This document shows, piece after piece, positions 14,815-23,908 of a stretch of DNA of 64,000 nucleotides. Where the stretch lies: the NCBI RefSeq assembly GCF_030372105.1, contig NZ_JAUDBQ010000003.1:207874-271873 (forward strand). The letters run 5' to 3'. The notes below the pieces were generated by a model. It was not told the DNA's origin. It saw only the letters and a program-made list of their open reading frames with translations, and made no database searches. Origin of the DNA: Cellulomonas cellasea. Lineage in GTDB: Bacteria > Actinomycetota > Actinomycetes > Actinomycetales > Cellulomonadaceae. Position 1 is the first letter of the stretch, and the number at the start of each line of letters is the position of its first letter. A program made the position numbers and the translations under genes.

Positions 14815-14847
14815 CGCCACCCTGCCAGCAGCACTGGCAGGGTGGCG
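14815..14847. terminator. Perfect 14-bp hairpin between acyl-CoA dehydrogenase and GNAT genes
   Basis: CGCCACCCTGCCAG (14815-14828) and CTGGCAGGGTGGCG (14834-14847) pair perfectly around a 5-base loop. It follows the acyl-CoA dehydrogenase stop and ends two bases before the GNAT start codon on the minus strand, so the GGGTGG that would serve as ribosome binding site is inside the stem. It could terminate the upstream transcript, sequester the GNAT start, or both. Confidence 0.65.
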
Positions 14848-14857
14848 AGCGAAAACC

Positions 14858-16015
14858 TCAGCGCTCGATGGGCCCCAGCAGCGCGTTCGCGACTGTCGCA
14901 TGCGCCGACTCGTCATCCGAGGGGTGGAAGATCCCCGCGAGCACGTCCCGGTACAACCGGCCCAGCTCATTCCCGGAGAAGTACGAGCCGCCACCCGACA
15001 CGCGCAGCGCCTGGTCGACGACGAACCGCGCGTTCTCGGTGGCGCGCACCTTGAGGCCCACGAGCCGCGGGAACCACTGGCTGCCGTGGTCGGCCAGTTC
15101 GTCGACGTCCCGGGCGAGGGAGGTGATCTGCGGCAGCATGCCGTCCTGGGCGATCGCCGCGGTGGCGATCTTCCAGCGGATGTCCGGGTCCTGCGCGTAC
15201 GTGCGGCCGTCATTCTTCATCGACGTGCGCCGATGCGCGGCCGCCACGGCGAGCTCCACCGCCCGCTGCCCGATGCCGGTGTAGACGGCCGCCAGCAGGA
15301 TCTCGAAGGTGGCGAACAACGCGAAGATGAACGGGTCGGCGCTCGGGCCGGGCGGCAGGGACCGGTACACCCGCTCGGGTCGGGCGTACGCGCCGTCCAG
15401 CACCGTGGTGCACGACTGGCTCGCGCGCATCCCCAACGTGTCCCAGTCGTCCCGGACCTCGACGCCGCCGTCCTCACGCGAGACCACGGCGTGCACCAGG
15501 CGGGGGTCGTCCGGGTTCGAGTCGTCGCGCCCGAACGTCGCCAGCCGCGTCCACACCGGGGACAGCGACGTGAAGATCTTCGTGCCGTAGTAGCGGTAGC
15601 CGCCGTCCGGCTGCGGCTCCGCGCGGGTGCGCGAGCCGAACATCACCAGGTCGTTGCCGCCCTCGGAGTTCCCGAACGCGAACACCTCGCCCCGCCCGGC
15701 GTCCTCCAGGACGAACTCGAGGGCGTCGTCGCCGCGCGCCGCGAGGGCTGCGGCGATGCCGGTCACCACGAGGTGCATGTTCACCGCCAGCGCGGTGGCG
15801 GGCGCCGCCGCGCCCAGCCGCACCTGCTCCTGGGCGACCTGCTCGAGCGTCAGCCCGAGCCCGCCGAGCCGCTCGGGCACGAACGCCCGGAGGTAGCCGG
15901 CCGCGACGAGGTCGCTCAGGTCGTCATGCGGGAACGTGTTCGCCTTGTCGTGCAACGGCGCCCGCTCGGCGATCCGCGCGAGCAGCTCCTCGGTCAGCAC
16001 AGGCGTCGAGGCCAT
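14858..16015 (-). CDS. Acyl-CoA dehydrogenase family protein
   Basis: A 385-residue flavoprotein of the acyl-CoA dehydrogenase/DszC-like superfamily. The N-terminal helical domain (LVAAGYLRAFVPERLGGLGL) is followed by the beta domain (RYYGTKIFTSLSPVWTRLATFG; WDTLGMRASQSCTTVLDGAY) and a C-terminal helical domain ending in RVSGGGSYFSGNELGRLYRDV. No clear catalytic glutamate position can be assigned by eye, and the C-terminal pattern resembles monooxygenase-like relatives as well as true dehydrogenases. The ATG at 16015 has GGGAG about 9 bases upstream; a GTG at 16024 would overlap the upstream stop. It is co-oriented with the aldo/keto reductase, 5 bases apart. Confidence 0.85.
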   Translation of the reverse strand: MASTPVLTEELLARIAERAPLHDKANTFPHDDLSDLVAAGYLRAFVPERLGGLGLTLEQVAQEQVRLGAAAPATALAVNMHLVVTGIAAALAARGDDALEFVLEDAGRGEVFAFGNSEGGNDLVMFGSRTRAEPQPDGGYRYYGTKIFTSLSPVWTRLATFGRDDSNPDDPRLVHAVVSREDGGVEVRDDWDTLGMRASQSCTTVLDGAYARPERVYRSLPPGPSADPFIFALFATFEILLAAVYTGIGQRAVELAVAAAHRRTSMKNDGRTYAQDPDIRWKIATAAIAQDGMLPQITSLARDVDELADHGSQWFPRLVGLKVRATENARFVVDQALRVSGGGSYFSGNELGRLYRDVLAGIFHPSDDESAHATVANALLGPIER

Positions 16016-16020
16016 GTCGC

Positions 16021-16863
16021 TCACGCTCCCATCACGTCGGGGTCGGGGCCGATCCGCGCGCCACGGTCCAGCCCGGCGATCTCGGCGTGGTCCTCCGCAG
16101 TCAGCGCGAAGCCGAAGACGTCCAGGTTCGCGGCGATCCGCGCGGGGGTCACCGACTTGGGGATCACGATGTTGCCGATGTCCAGGTGCCAGCGCAGCAC
16201 GACCTGCGCGGGGCTCACCCCGTGGCGCCCGGCGATGGCCACGAGCACCGGGTCCTCCAGCAGGCCCGTGTCCCGCCCGAGCGGGGACCACGCCTCCGTG
16301 GCGATGCCCAACTCGGCGTGGGCCTCGCGCAGCTCCCGCTGCTGCAGGTACGGGTGCAGCTCGACCTGGTTGACCACGGGGACGGCGCCCGACTCGTCGA
16401 TGACCCGCGCGAGGTGCGCGGGCTGGAAGTTGGAGACGCCCACCGAGCGGACCCGCCCGGCGTCCCGCAACTCGACGAGCGTGCGCCACGACTCGGAGTA
16501 CAGGTCCTGCCCGGGGATCGGCCAGTGGATGAGGAACAGGTCCGGGATCCCGAGGCCGAGCCGCTCCACCGACGCGTCGAACGCGCGGAGCGTCTTGTCG
16601 CGGCCCTGGTCGTCGTTCCACAGCTTGGTGGTGACGTACACGTCCTCGCGCGGGAGGCCGGAGGCGCGCACCGCGCGGCCGACACCCGCCTCGTTCCCGT
16701 ACAGCTTGGCGGTGTCGATCAGGCGGTACCCGGCGGCGAGGGCGTGGGCGACGGCGGCCTCGGCCGCGTCGTCGTCCACCTTGAAGACGCCGAAGCCGAG
16801 TTGGGGGATCGACGTCCCATCGAGGAGCGTCACATTCGGCACAAGGGATGAAGCAGTGGTCAT
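16021..16863 (-). CDS. Aldo/keto reductase
   Basis: NADPH-dependent (alpha/beta)8-barrel oxidoreductase of 280 residues, close to the 2,5-diketo-D-gluconate reductase/YvgN group. Catalytic tetrad is visible: Asp and Tyr in IDTAKLYGNE, Lys in VTTKLWND, His in FLIHWP. Cofactor-binding features include GVSNFQPAHL, VNQVELHPYLQQ and VIPKSVTPARI. Length is normal. It is followed within 5 bases by the acyl-CoA dehydrogenase-like gene, so the pair is probably co-transcribed; the carbonyl substrate is not evident. Confidence 0.93.
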   Translation of the reverse strand: MTTASSLVPNVTLLDGTSIPQLGFGVFKVDDDAAEAAVAHALAAGYRLIDTAKLYGNEAGVGRAVRASGLPREDVYVTTKLWNDDQGRDKTLRAFDASVERLGLGIPDLFLIHWPIPGQDLYSESWRTLVELRDAGRVRSVGVSNFQPAHLARVIDESGAVPVVNQVELHPYLQQRELREAHAELGIATEAWSPLGRDTGLLEDPVLVAIAGRHGVSPAQVVLRWHLDIGNIVIPKSVTPARIAANLDVFGFALTAEDHAEIAGLDRGARIGPDPDVMGA

Positions 16864-16953
16864 CCCTCATGCTCTCATCCACGCCAGAGCGCCTCGCGAC
16901 CTGACGGCGCCCGCTGCCACGCTGGCCAGGCGGCGTGGGGCAGGATGTGACGC

Positions 16954-17244
16954 ATGCCGACCTACGCCGTCCAGTACGCCTACGACGACCGCCGCGACCT
17001 GCAGGACGAGGTGCGCCCCGCACACCGCGCCTACCTCGGCGGCCTCGCCGACCAGGGGCTCCTCCTCGGCTCCGGCCCGTACACCGAGGGAGAGCCCGGC
17101 GCCCTCCTGGTCTTCCAGGCGCAGGACCGCGCGCAGCTCGACGGCCTGCTCGCCGACGACCCGTTCGCCCACGCCGGGGTCATCGCCACCGTGGGCGTGC
17201 GGCCGTGGAACGTGGTGCTGGGCCCCTGGGCCGCCCAGGCCTGA
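16954..17244 (+). CDS. YciI family protein
   Basis: Small 96-residue protein with the YciI (DGPF-like) ferredoxin-like fold: MPTYAVQYAYDD at the N-terminus, PAHRAYLGGLADQGLLLGSGPY in the middle with the conserved His, and FAHAGVIATVGVRPWNVVLG at the C-terminus. Members are dimeric and may bind or dehalogenate small molecules; the function is not known here. It stands alone, divergent from the aldo/keto reductase. Confidence 0.87.
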   Translation: MPTYAVQYAYDDRRDLQDEVRPAHRAYLGGLADQGLLLGSGPYTEGEPGALLVFQAQDRAQLDGLLADDPFAHAGVIATVGVRPWNVVLGPWAAQA

Positions 17245-17333
17245 GCCTTGACGGGCTCGCGCGCGCGGTCAGCGCGCGGGCGTCACCGGGTGGGGCCAGC
17301 AGGGGCCAGCGGGTAGGGGCCAACGAGTGGGGG

Positions 17334-18071
17334 TCAGCGCGCGCCCGCCAGGACGCGCGGCTCGAGGCGCTCCTCGACGACCGACCCCGCGCCGTCCTGC
17401 CGCACCACGTAGGCGCCCGCGCCACGCCGCTCGGTGACCGCCTCGACGAGCTGCGTGCCCCGGTAGACGAGGCCCACGCCGTCGTCCGTGCAGTGCGTGC
17501 GCGGCAGCACCCCGTCGGCGACGAGCCGGTGGATCAGCGGGCGCCGCCCCGACTCCGAGTCGTAGTGCACCCCGTTGCCGTAGGGCAGCAGGGCGAGGCC
17601 GTCCGTCACGGCGCGCAGGTCGGGGCCGAACGAGTCGGTCGTGCCGCCCAGGTGCCAGCAGATCGAGCCCGCGCTCACGCCCGCGAGCACGACGCCGGCC
17701 TCCCACACCCGCCGGAAGATCGCGTCGAGCCCGTGCACCCGCCACACCGCCAGCAGGTTCGCGACGGATCCGCCGCCCACCCACACGGCGTCCTGGGCGA
17801 GCAGGAACCCCTCGATGTCCTCGACGTTGGGCATCGGGAACAGGTTGAGGTGCGTCAGCTCGACGCCCGCCACGCGGGCGGCGTCGTCGAGCTCCGCGTT
17901 GAACCACCGCTGGTCGCCACCGGCTGTCCCGAGGTGGCACACCCGGGGGCGCCCGGCCGCACCGGAGAGGTCGACGGCGTGGCGCATCAGCGGGCCGAGC
18001 TCGAGCCGGGTGCGCTCGCCGGGGACGAGGCCGCCGGAGGTGGCCAAGATTGTGGGGGTTCGCTCAGACAT
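17334..18071 (-). CDS. pepE: Peptidase E (family S51)
   Basis: Cytoplasmic serine peptidase of the PepE/cyanophycinase family, which cleaves Asp-X dipeptides. The 245-residue protein shows the nucleophile elbow GVSAGSICWHLGG (serine near residue 132), preceded by VWVGGGSVANLLA and followed by GNGVHYDSESGRRPL. The N-terminal ILATSGGL is also typical. It stands between the convergent YciI gene and terC. Confidence 0.9.
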   Translation of the reverse strand: MSERTPTILATSGGLVPGERTRLELGPLMRHAVDLSGAAGRPRVCHLGTAGGDQRWFNAELDDAARVAGVELTHLNLFPMPNVEDIEGFLLAQDAVWVGGGSVANLLAVWRVHGLDAIFRRVWEAGVVLAGVSAGSICWHLGGTTDSFGPDLRAVTDGLALLPYGNGVHYDSESGRRPLIHRLVADGVLPRTHCTDDGVGLVYRGTQLVEAVTERRGAGAYVVRQDGAGSVVEERLEPRVLAGAR

Positions 18072-18121
18072 GCGAGCGACCCTACTGGCTCCTGGCCGCC
18101 CTCCGGCGGGTCACCCAGAGG

Positions 18122-19135
18122 TCACTCGCCAGTCTGGGCGGCGAGGCGCTCGTCCTTGCGGGTCTTGGCCAGGCTGGCGATGGTCGCCACGGCGAGCGTG
18201 CCGAGGATGACGCTGAGCGAGAGCCAGATCGGGATCTCCGGCGCCCAGGCGACGTGCTCGCCGCCGTTGATGAACGAGAGCTCGTTGGTGTGCAGCGCCT
18301 CGAGCACGAGCTTGACGCCGATGAAGCCGAGGATGACCGACAGGCCCTGCGCCAGGTAGACGAGCCGCTCCAGCAGTCCGCCGAGCAGGAAGTAGAGCTG
18401 GCGCAGCCCCAGCAGCGCGAAGGCGTTCGTCGTGAAGACGATGAACGGCTCCTTGGTGAGGCCGTAGATGGCCGGGATCGAGTCCAGGGCGAACAGCACG
18501 TCGGTGCTGCCGATCGCGACCATGACCAGGAGCATCGGGGTCATGAACCGCTTGCCGTCGATGACGGTGGTCAGGCGGTCGCCGTGGTAGACGTCGGTCG
18601 TCGGGACGACCTTCTTCATCATGCGGACCGCGAAGCCGTCCTTGCGCGCGGCAGCGGCCGCCTCGGGGTCCTCGTCCTCGTGCTTCTCGAAGGCGAGCTT
18701 GAGGGCCGTGTAGATGAGGAACGCGCCGAAGATGTAGAAGACCCAGGAGTAGCGCTCGATGGCGGCAGCGCCGGCGAGGATGAACACGGTGCGCAGCACC
18801 AGGGCGATCACCACGCCGACCAGCAGCACCTTCTGCTGGTACATCCGGGGGACCTTGAACTTCGTCATGATGATGAGGAAGACGAAGAGGTTGTCGACCG
18901 AGAGGCTCTTCTCGGTGATGTACCCCGCGAAGTACTCGGTGCCGTGCCCGCCGCCCCAGGCGAGGGCTAGGCCGATGCCGAAGATGATGGCCAGCGCGAT
19001 GTAGAACACCGACCAGCGCACGGACTCTTTGAACGTGGGCTCATGCGGCGTGCGCACGTGCGAGAAGAAGTCGAAGAGGACCATCGCGATGACGAGCGCG
19101 ATGGTCGCACCCCAGACCCACAGCGGGACAGACAC
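18122..19135 (-). CDS. terC: TerC/Alx family membrane protein (manganese efflux type)
   Basis: Integral membrane protein of 337 residues and about nine membrane spans. The family hallmark motifs are GYITEKSLSVDNLFVFL (acidic and polar residues in a helix) and AIGSTDVLFALDSIPAIYGL. Relatives such as Alx and MeeF export or handle Mn2+; the riboswitch directly upstream supports a manganese role here. A GTG at 19133-19135 with GGAGG 7 bases upstream is the start; the longer frame to 19303 runs through the riboswitch and is not coding. Confidence 0.92.
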   Translation of the reverse strand: MSVPLWVWGATIALVIAMVLFDFFSHVRTPHEPTFKESVRWSVFYIALAIIFGIGLALAWGGGHGTEYFAGYITEKSLSVDNLFVFLIIMTKFKVPRMYQQKVLLVGVVIALVLRTVFILAGAAAIERYSWVFYIFGAFLIYTALKLAFEKHEDEDPEAAAAARKDGFAVRMMKKVVPTTDVYHGDRLTTVIDGKRFMTPMLLVMVAIGSTDVLFALDSIPAIYGLTKEPFIVFTTNAFALLGLRQLYFLLGGLLERLVYLAQGLSVILGFIGVKLVLEALHTNELSFINGGEHVAWAPEIPIWLSLSVILGTLAVATIASLAKTRKDERLAAQTGE

Positions 19136-19140
19136 AGGCG

Positions 19141-19275
19141 TACCTCCGGTACGGGATCGGGTACCGGAGGTCTCTCCCACCAGCCGATGCGGCCAGCCGG
19201 CTCCCCGGGCCGCTGCGGAGCAGGCCGTGATGACGAGGAAGCCGTGTCGGGATACTCCCCTCCACCAAGTGACCC
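19141..19275 (-). promoter_or_regulatory. yybP-ykoY manganese riboswitch controlling terC
   Basis: The leader has the two conserved blocks of the yybP-ykoY class: GGAGGGGAGTATCCC (5' side, around 19250-19263) and GGGAGAGACCTCCGG (3' side, around 19164-19178), with a TCATCACGGCC segment between. The 3' block's CCTCC can pair either with GGAGG of the 5' block (P1) or, in an 11-bp stem spanning 19142-19171, with the terC ribosome binding site GGAGG at 19143-19147. Mn2+ would favour P1 and free the start: a translational ON switch. The class and its metal are established; the mechanism here is inferred from the pairings. Confidence 0.85.
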
Positions 19276-19327
19276 AGCATAAAGCACACCAGGGCGGACG
19301 CATCGCGGCCGCCCACCGGCGGTCACC

Positions 19328-21421
19328 TCAGGCGGTGGCGGCTTGCATCTGCCGCAGTTCCTTCTTGAGCCCGGAGATCTCGTCACGCAGCCGGGCGGCC
19401 AATTCGAACTGCAACTCGGCGGCCGCGGCGTGCATCTGGTCGCTGAGCTCCTGGATGAGCTGGGCGAGATCGCCCGCGGCCGCCCCGGCGAGGCTCGCCC
19501 GGGAGCCTCCGGCGCCGGTCGGCACGGGCGCCTTCCCGCGCTGCGGGGCCTTGCGGTATCCGCCCTCGAGCAGCTCCTTCGTGTCGACGTCCTCGCGCGC
19601 GAGCATGTCGGTGATGTCGCCGATCTTCTTGCGCAGCGGTGTCGGGTCGATCCCGTGCTCGAGGTTGTAGGCGACCTGCTTCTCGCGGCGGCGGTTCGTC
19701 TCGTCGATGGCCATCGCCATCGCCGGGGTGATCTTGTCGGCGTACATGTGCACCTCGCCCGAGACGTTGCGGGCGGCGCGCCCGATCGTCTGGATGAGCG
19801 AGGTCGCCGAGCGGAGGAAGCCCTCCTTGTCGGCGTCCAGGATCGCCACGAGCGACACCTCGGGCAGGTCGAGCCCCTCACGCAGCAGGTTGATGCCCAC
19901 GAGCACGTCGAACTCCCCGAGCCGCAGCTCGCGGAGCAGCTCGACGCGGCGCAGCGTGTCGACCTCGGAGTGCAGGTACCGCACCCGCACCCCCTTCTCC
20001 AGGAGGTAGTCGGTGAGGTCCTCGGACATCTTCTTGGTCAGCGTGGTGACCAGCACCCGCTCGTTCTTCTCCGCGCGTGAGCGGATCTCCTCGAGCAGGT
20101 CGTCGATCTGCCCGGTGGTCGGCTTGAGCACCACCTGCGGGTCCACGAGCCCGGTGGGGCGGATGATCTGCTCCACGGTGCCGTCCGACATGGAGAGCTC
20201 GTAGGCGCCGGGCGTCGCCGACAGGTACACCGTCTGCCCGATCCGCTCGACGAACTCCTCCCAGCGCAGCGGCCGGTTGTCCATCGCGCTCGGCAGCCGG
20301 AACCCATGGTCGACGAGGTTCCGCTTACGCGACATGTCCCCCTCGTACATCGCGCCGATCTGCGGGACGGTGACGTGCGACTCGTCGATGACGAGCAGGA
20401 AGTCGTCCGGGAAGTAGTCCAGCAGGGTGTGCGGCGGGGTGCCCTGCTCACGGCCGTCGATGTGCCGCGAGTAGTTCTCGATGCCGGAGCAGGAGCCGAT
20501 CTGCCGCATCATCTCGATGTCGTAGGTGGTGCGCATGCGCAGTCGCTGGGCCTCCAGCAGCTTGTTCTGCCGCTCGAACTCCTCCAGTCGCTGCGCGAGC
20601 TCGGACTCGATCGAGCCGATGGCCCGCTCCATGCGCTCGGGGCCCGCGACGTAGTGCGTGGCCGGGAACAGGTGGATCGACTCCTCGGCGCGGATGACGT
20701 CGCCGGTGAGCGGGTGCAGCGTCTGGATCGACTCGATCTCGTCGCCGAAGAACTCGATCCGGATGGCCAGCTCCTCGTACACCGGGATGATCTCGACGGT
20801 GTCGCCCCGGACCCGGAACGTGCCGCGGGTGAACGCCATGTCGTTGCGCGTGTACTGCATCGCCACGAACCGGCGCAGCATCTGGTCCCGGTCGACCTGG
20901 TCGCCGACGGCGAGCCGGATCATCCGGTCGACGTACTCCTGCGGGGTGCCCAGGCCGTAGATGCAGGACACCGACGCGACCACCACCACGTCGCGGCGGG
21001 TCAGCAGCGAGCTCGTGGCCGAGTGCCGCAGCCGCTCCACCTCGTCGTTGATCGACGAGTCCTTCTCGATGTAGGTGTCCGTCTGCGCGATGTACGCCTC
21101 GGGCTGGTAGTAGTCGTAGTACGAGACGAAGTACTCGACGGCGTTGTTCGGCAGCAGCTCGCGGAACTCCGTCGCGAGCTGCGCGGCCAGCGTCTTGTTG
21201 GGCGCCATCACCAGCGTGGGCCGCTGCAGCTGCTCGATGAGCCAGGCCGTCGTCGCCGACTTGCCGGTGCCGGTGGCGCCGAGCAGCGTGACGTCCTTCT
21301 CCCCCGCCTGGATGCGACGGGTCAACTCCGCGATCGCCGCGGGCTGGTCCCCCGAGGGCGAGTAGTCGGACACGACCTTGAACGGCGCGACGGTTCGCTC
21401 GAGATCAGTCACAGGACGCAT
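19328..21421 (-). CDS. uvrB: Excinuclease ABC subunit B
   Basis: Helicase-like core of nucleotide excision repair, which holds the damaged strand for UvrC. The 697-residue protein shows Walker [14 protein letters not shown], the beta-hairpin [11 protein letters not shown], helicase motifs ([58 protein letters not shown]) and the C-terminal UVR motif [22 protein letters not shown]. No LexA-like box was seen near the start. The short gap to coaE and the same strand suggest readthrough. Confidence 0.97.
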   Translation of the reverse strand: MRPVTDLERTVAPFKVVSDYSPSGDQPAAIAELTRRIQAGEKDVTLLGATGTGKSATTAWLIEQLQRPTLVMAPNKTLAAQLATEFRELLPNNAVEYFVSYYDYYQPEAYIAQTDTYIEKDSSINDEVERLRHSATSSLLTRRDVVVVASVSCIYGLGTPQEYVDRMIRLAVGDQVDRDQMLRRFVAMQYTRNDMAFTRGTFRVRGDTVEIIPVYEELAIRIEFFGDEIESIQTLHPLTGDVIRAEESIHLFPATHYVAGPERMERAIGSIESELAQRLEEFERQNKLLEAQRLRMRTTYDIEMMRQIGSCSGIENYSRHIDGREQGTPPHTLLDYFPDDFLLVIDESHVTVPQIGAMYEGDMSRKRNLVDHGFRLPSAMDNRPLRWEEFVERIGQTVYLSATPGAYELSMSDGTVEQIIRPTGLVDPQVVLKPTTGQIDDLLEEIRSRAEKNERVLVTTLTKKMSEDLTDYLLEKGVRVRYLHSEVDTLRRVELLRELRLGEFDVLVGINLLREGLDLPEVSLVAILDADKEGFLRSATSLIQTIGRAARNVSGEVHMYADKITPAMAMAIDETNRRREKQVAYNLEHGIDPTPLRKKIGDITDMLAREDVDTKELLEGGYRKAPQRGKAPVPTGAGGSRASLAGAAAGDLAQLIQELSDQMHAAAAELQFELAARLRDEISGLKKELRQMQAATA

Positions 21422-21475
21422 GCCACCACCGTACGTGCCGCGTCTGACAACCCGCGCACTCGCCCGGCGCCCGCC

Positions 21476-22105
21476 TCAGGGGGACTCGGCGGCGAGCTCG
21501 GCGGCCCGCTCCTCGGCGAGCCTCGCCCACAGCTCGTCCACCTGGGCGCGCAGCGCCTCCACCGTCCCCGTCCCATCGAGGACCACATCGGCCACGGCCA
21601 GCCGCGCCTCGTCGTCCACCTGCGCGGCGACCCTGCCCCGCGCCTCCTCCGGGCTGAGCCCGCGCTGCTCGACGAGGCGCTCCACCCGCAGCTCGGCGGG
21701 GGCGTGCACCACCACCAGCACGTGGAACGCGTCGGCTTGGCCGGTCTCGACCAGCAAGGGGATGTCATGCACCACCACAGCCCCCGGGTCGGCCGTCGCG
21801 GCCGCGGCCTCGCGCTCTGCGGAGAGCCGCCGCACGCAGGGGTGCACGATGTCGTTCAACCGGGTCAGCGCGTCGAGGTCAGCGAAGACGACAGCCCCCA
21901 GCGCGGCGCGATCGAGGGCGCCCTCGGCGTCGAGCACCTCGGGGCCGAACGCCTCGACGATGTCGCCGAGCGCGACGGTCCCGGGCGCCACCGCCTCGCG
22001 CGCCAGCACGTCATAGTCGATGAGCACGGCGCCCAGCTCCTCGAGCCGCGTCGCGGCCGCCGACTTGCCCGCCGCGATCCCGCCAGTCAGTCCGATGCGT
22101 TGCAT
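21476..22105 (-). CDS. coaE: Dephospho-CoA kinase
   Basis: Last step of coenzyme A synthesis: phosphorylates the 3'-OH of dephospho-CoA. The 209-residue protein begins MQRIGLTGGIAAGKSAAATRL, with P-loop GGIAAGKS at residues 8-15, and has IDYDVLAREAV, and VVHDIPLLVETG typical of the family. Length is normal without the extra C-terminal domain seen in mycobacteria. It lies between rpsA and uvrB, the conserved actinobacterial order. Confidence 0.95.
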   Translation of the reverse strand: MQRIGLTGGIAAGKSAAATRLEELGAVLIDYDVLAREAVAPGTVALGDIVEAFGPEVLDAEGALDRAALGAVVFADLDALTRLNDIVHPCVRRLSAEREAAAATADPGAVVVHDIPLLVETGQADAFHVLVVVHAPAELRVERLVEQRGLSPEEARGRVAAQVDDEARLAVADVVLDGTGTVEALRAQVDELWARLAEERAAELAAESP

Positions 22106-22173
22106 CGCCCCATCCTGCCCGAGTCACTCCCGGTCGGCGCTGTCTGGCGCCGACCGAACGCGCGCGCACAGCA

Positions 22174-22209
22174 CAGCGGGCCGGCCACCCGAAGGTGACC
22201 GGCCCGCTG
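22174..22209. terminator. Terminator hairpin after rpsA
   Basis: CAGCGGGCCGG-C-CACC and GGTG-A-CCGGCCCGCTG form a 15-bp stem with one mismatch around a CGAA loop. It is 35 bases past the rpsA stop on the minus strand and before coaE. There is no U-tract, as is common for high-G+C organisms. Confidence 0.7.
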
Positions 22210-22244
22210 TGAGGAGCGTGACGTCGGCGCCGAGGCGCCGGGTG

Positions 22245-23726
22245 TCAGTTGCCCGTGAGCTTCTCGCGCAGAGCGGCGAGCGCCTCGTCAGACGCGAGGG
22301 TGCCCGTGGCCTCCTCGGCCGGAGCCGACGAGTAGGACGACGCGGACGACGAGCTGCTGCTGCTCACAACGCCCTCGCCGTTCGCGGCCTCGGCGTCGGC
22401 CTTGCTGGCCTCGGCGACCTGCTTGCGGTGGGCCTCCCAGCGCTCGTGGGCCTTGGCGTACTGCGCCTCCCACACCTCGCGCTGAGCCTCGAAGCCCTCG
22501 AGCCACTCGTTCGTGGTCGGGTCGAAGCCCTCGGGGTACTTGTAGTTGCCCTGCTCGTCGTACTCGGCCGCCATGCCGTACAGCGCGGGGTCGAAGTCGT
22601 CGGAGTTGGGGTCGACGCCCTCGTTCGCCTGCTTGAGCGACAGCGAGATGCGGCGACGCTCGAGGTCGATGTCGATGACCTTGACGAAGACGTCGTCGCC
22701 GACCTGGACGACCTGCTCCGGGATCTCGACGTGGCGCACGGCCAGCTCCGAGATGTGGACCAGGCCCTCGATGCCGTCCTCGACGCGCACGAACGCGCCG
22801 AACGGGACGAGCTTGGTGACCTTGCCGGGGACGACCTGGCCGATGGCGTGCGTCCGGGCGAAGGCCTGCCACGGGTCCTCCTGCGTCGCCTTCAGCGACA
22901 GGGAGACACGCTCGCGGTCGAAGTCGACGTCGAGAACCTCGACGGTGACCTCCTGGCCGACCTCGACGACCTCGGACGGGTGGTCGATGTGCTTCCAGGA
23001 CAGCTCGGAGACGTGGACGAGCCCGTCGACGCCGCCGAGGTCCACGAACGCGCCGAAGTTGACGATCGAGGAGACGACACCGGGGCGGACCTGGCCCTTC
23101 TGCAGGGTCTGCAGGAAGGTCGAGCGCACCTCGGACTGCGTCTGCTCGAGCCAGGCACGGCGCGACAGGACGACGTTGTTGCGGTTCTTGTCGAGCTCGA
23201 TGATCTTGGCCTCGATCTCCTTGCCCACGTAGGGCTGGAGGTCGCGGACGCGACGCATCTCCACGAGCGATGCGGGCAGGAAGCCGCGCAGGCCGATGTC
23301 GAGGATGAGGCCGCCCTTGACGACCTCGATGACGGTGCCGGTGACGACGCCGTCCTCCTCCTTGATCTTCTCGATCGTGCCCCACGCGCGCTCGTACTGC
23401 GCACGCTTCTTGGACAGGATCAGACGACCTTCCTTGTCCTCCTTCTGGAGGACCAGGGCCTCGACCTCGTCGCCCACCTGGACGACCTCTCCGGGGTCCA
23501 CGTCGTGCTTGATGGACAGCTCGCGGGAGGGGATGACGCCCTCGGTCTTGTAACCGATGTCAAGCAGCACCTCGTCACGGTCGACCTTGACGATGGTGCC
23601 CGAGACGATGTCACCGTCATTGAAGTACTTGATGGTGGCGTCGATGGCGGCGAGGAAGTCCTCGGCCGTGCCGATGTCGTTGATCGCGACCTGCGGCGTG
23701 GCGGGCTTCGCGGTGGAAATGCTCAT
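22245..23726 (-). CDS. rpsA: 30S ribosomal protein S1
   Basis: RNA-binding ribosomal protein that helps mRNA dock on the 30S subunit. The 493-residue product has four S1 domains, the usual number in actinobacteria (six in E. coli). Repeat landmarks are GDIVSGTIVKVDRDEVLLDI, DGVVTGTVIEVVKGGLILDI, KGQVRPGVVSSIVNFGAFVD and IGQVVPGKVTKLVPFGAFVR. A Ser/Ala-rich acidic tail follows the last domain. The ATG at 23726 (MSISTAKPATPQVAINDIG) fits the family. A strong promoter about 130-155 bases upstream and a terminator hairpin downstream suggest it has its own transcription unit. Confidence 0.97.
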   Translation of the reverse strand: MSISTAKPATPQVAINDIGTAEDFLAAIDATIKYFNDGDIVSGTIVKVDRDEVLLDIGYKTEGVIPSRELSIKHDVDPGEVVQVGDEVEALVLQKEDKEGRLILSKKRAQYERAWGTIEKIKEEDGVVTGTVIEVVKGGLILDIGLRGFLPASLVEMRRVRDLQPYVGKEIEAKIIELDKNRNNVVLSRRAWLEQTQSEVRSTFLQTLQKGQVRPGVVSSIVNFGAFVDLGGVDGLVHVSELSWKHIDHPSEVVEVGQEVTVEVLDVDFDRERVSLSLKATQEDPWQAFARTHAIGQVVPGKVTKLVPFGAFVRVEDGIEGLVHISELAVRHVEIPEQVVQVGDDVFVKVIDIDLERRRISLSLKQANEGVDPNSDDFDPALYGMAAEYDEQGNYKYPEGFDPTTNEWLEGFEAQREVWEAQYAKAHERWEAHRKQVAEASKADAEAANGEGVVSSSSSSSASSYSSAPAEEATGTLASDEALAALREKLTGN

Positions 23727-23853
23727 GTAGTGATGGACTCCGATGCGGACAGGAAGTAGTGCGGGCAAGGATCCCGGCGGATGTGTGGTGTTGTCGGTGC
23801 ATGTCGTCGAGGCCGGCGAACCGGCGGCACGAAGACGTGCGACACCACTTTGG

Positions 23854-23882
23854 ATCTTATCTTTGCGGGGCAGGCGGGTCAA
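23854..23882 (-). promoter_or_regulatory. Sigma-70-type promoter of rpsA
   Basis: On the minus strand a -35 TTGACC (23877-23882) and a -10 TAAGAT (23854-23859) are separated by exactly 17 bases. This is close to the housekeeping consensus and predicts a leader of roughly 120 nt before the rpsA start. Confidence 0.7.
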
Positions 23883-23908
23883 AGCCACGCCCGCCCCCGA
23901 GCCAGCGG

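Noticed and set aside
14189..17251. 1020-residue plus-strand open frame
   Set aside because: It runs antisense through three clear genes (GNAT, acyl-CoA dehydrogenase, aldo/keto reductase) and has no domain.
17275..17340. Short GGGGCCAGC-like direct repeats between the YciI and pepE genes
   Set aside because: Irregular, GC-driven similarity without constant unit or spacing; not a CRISPR or a defined repeat family.
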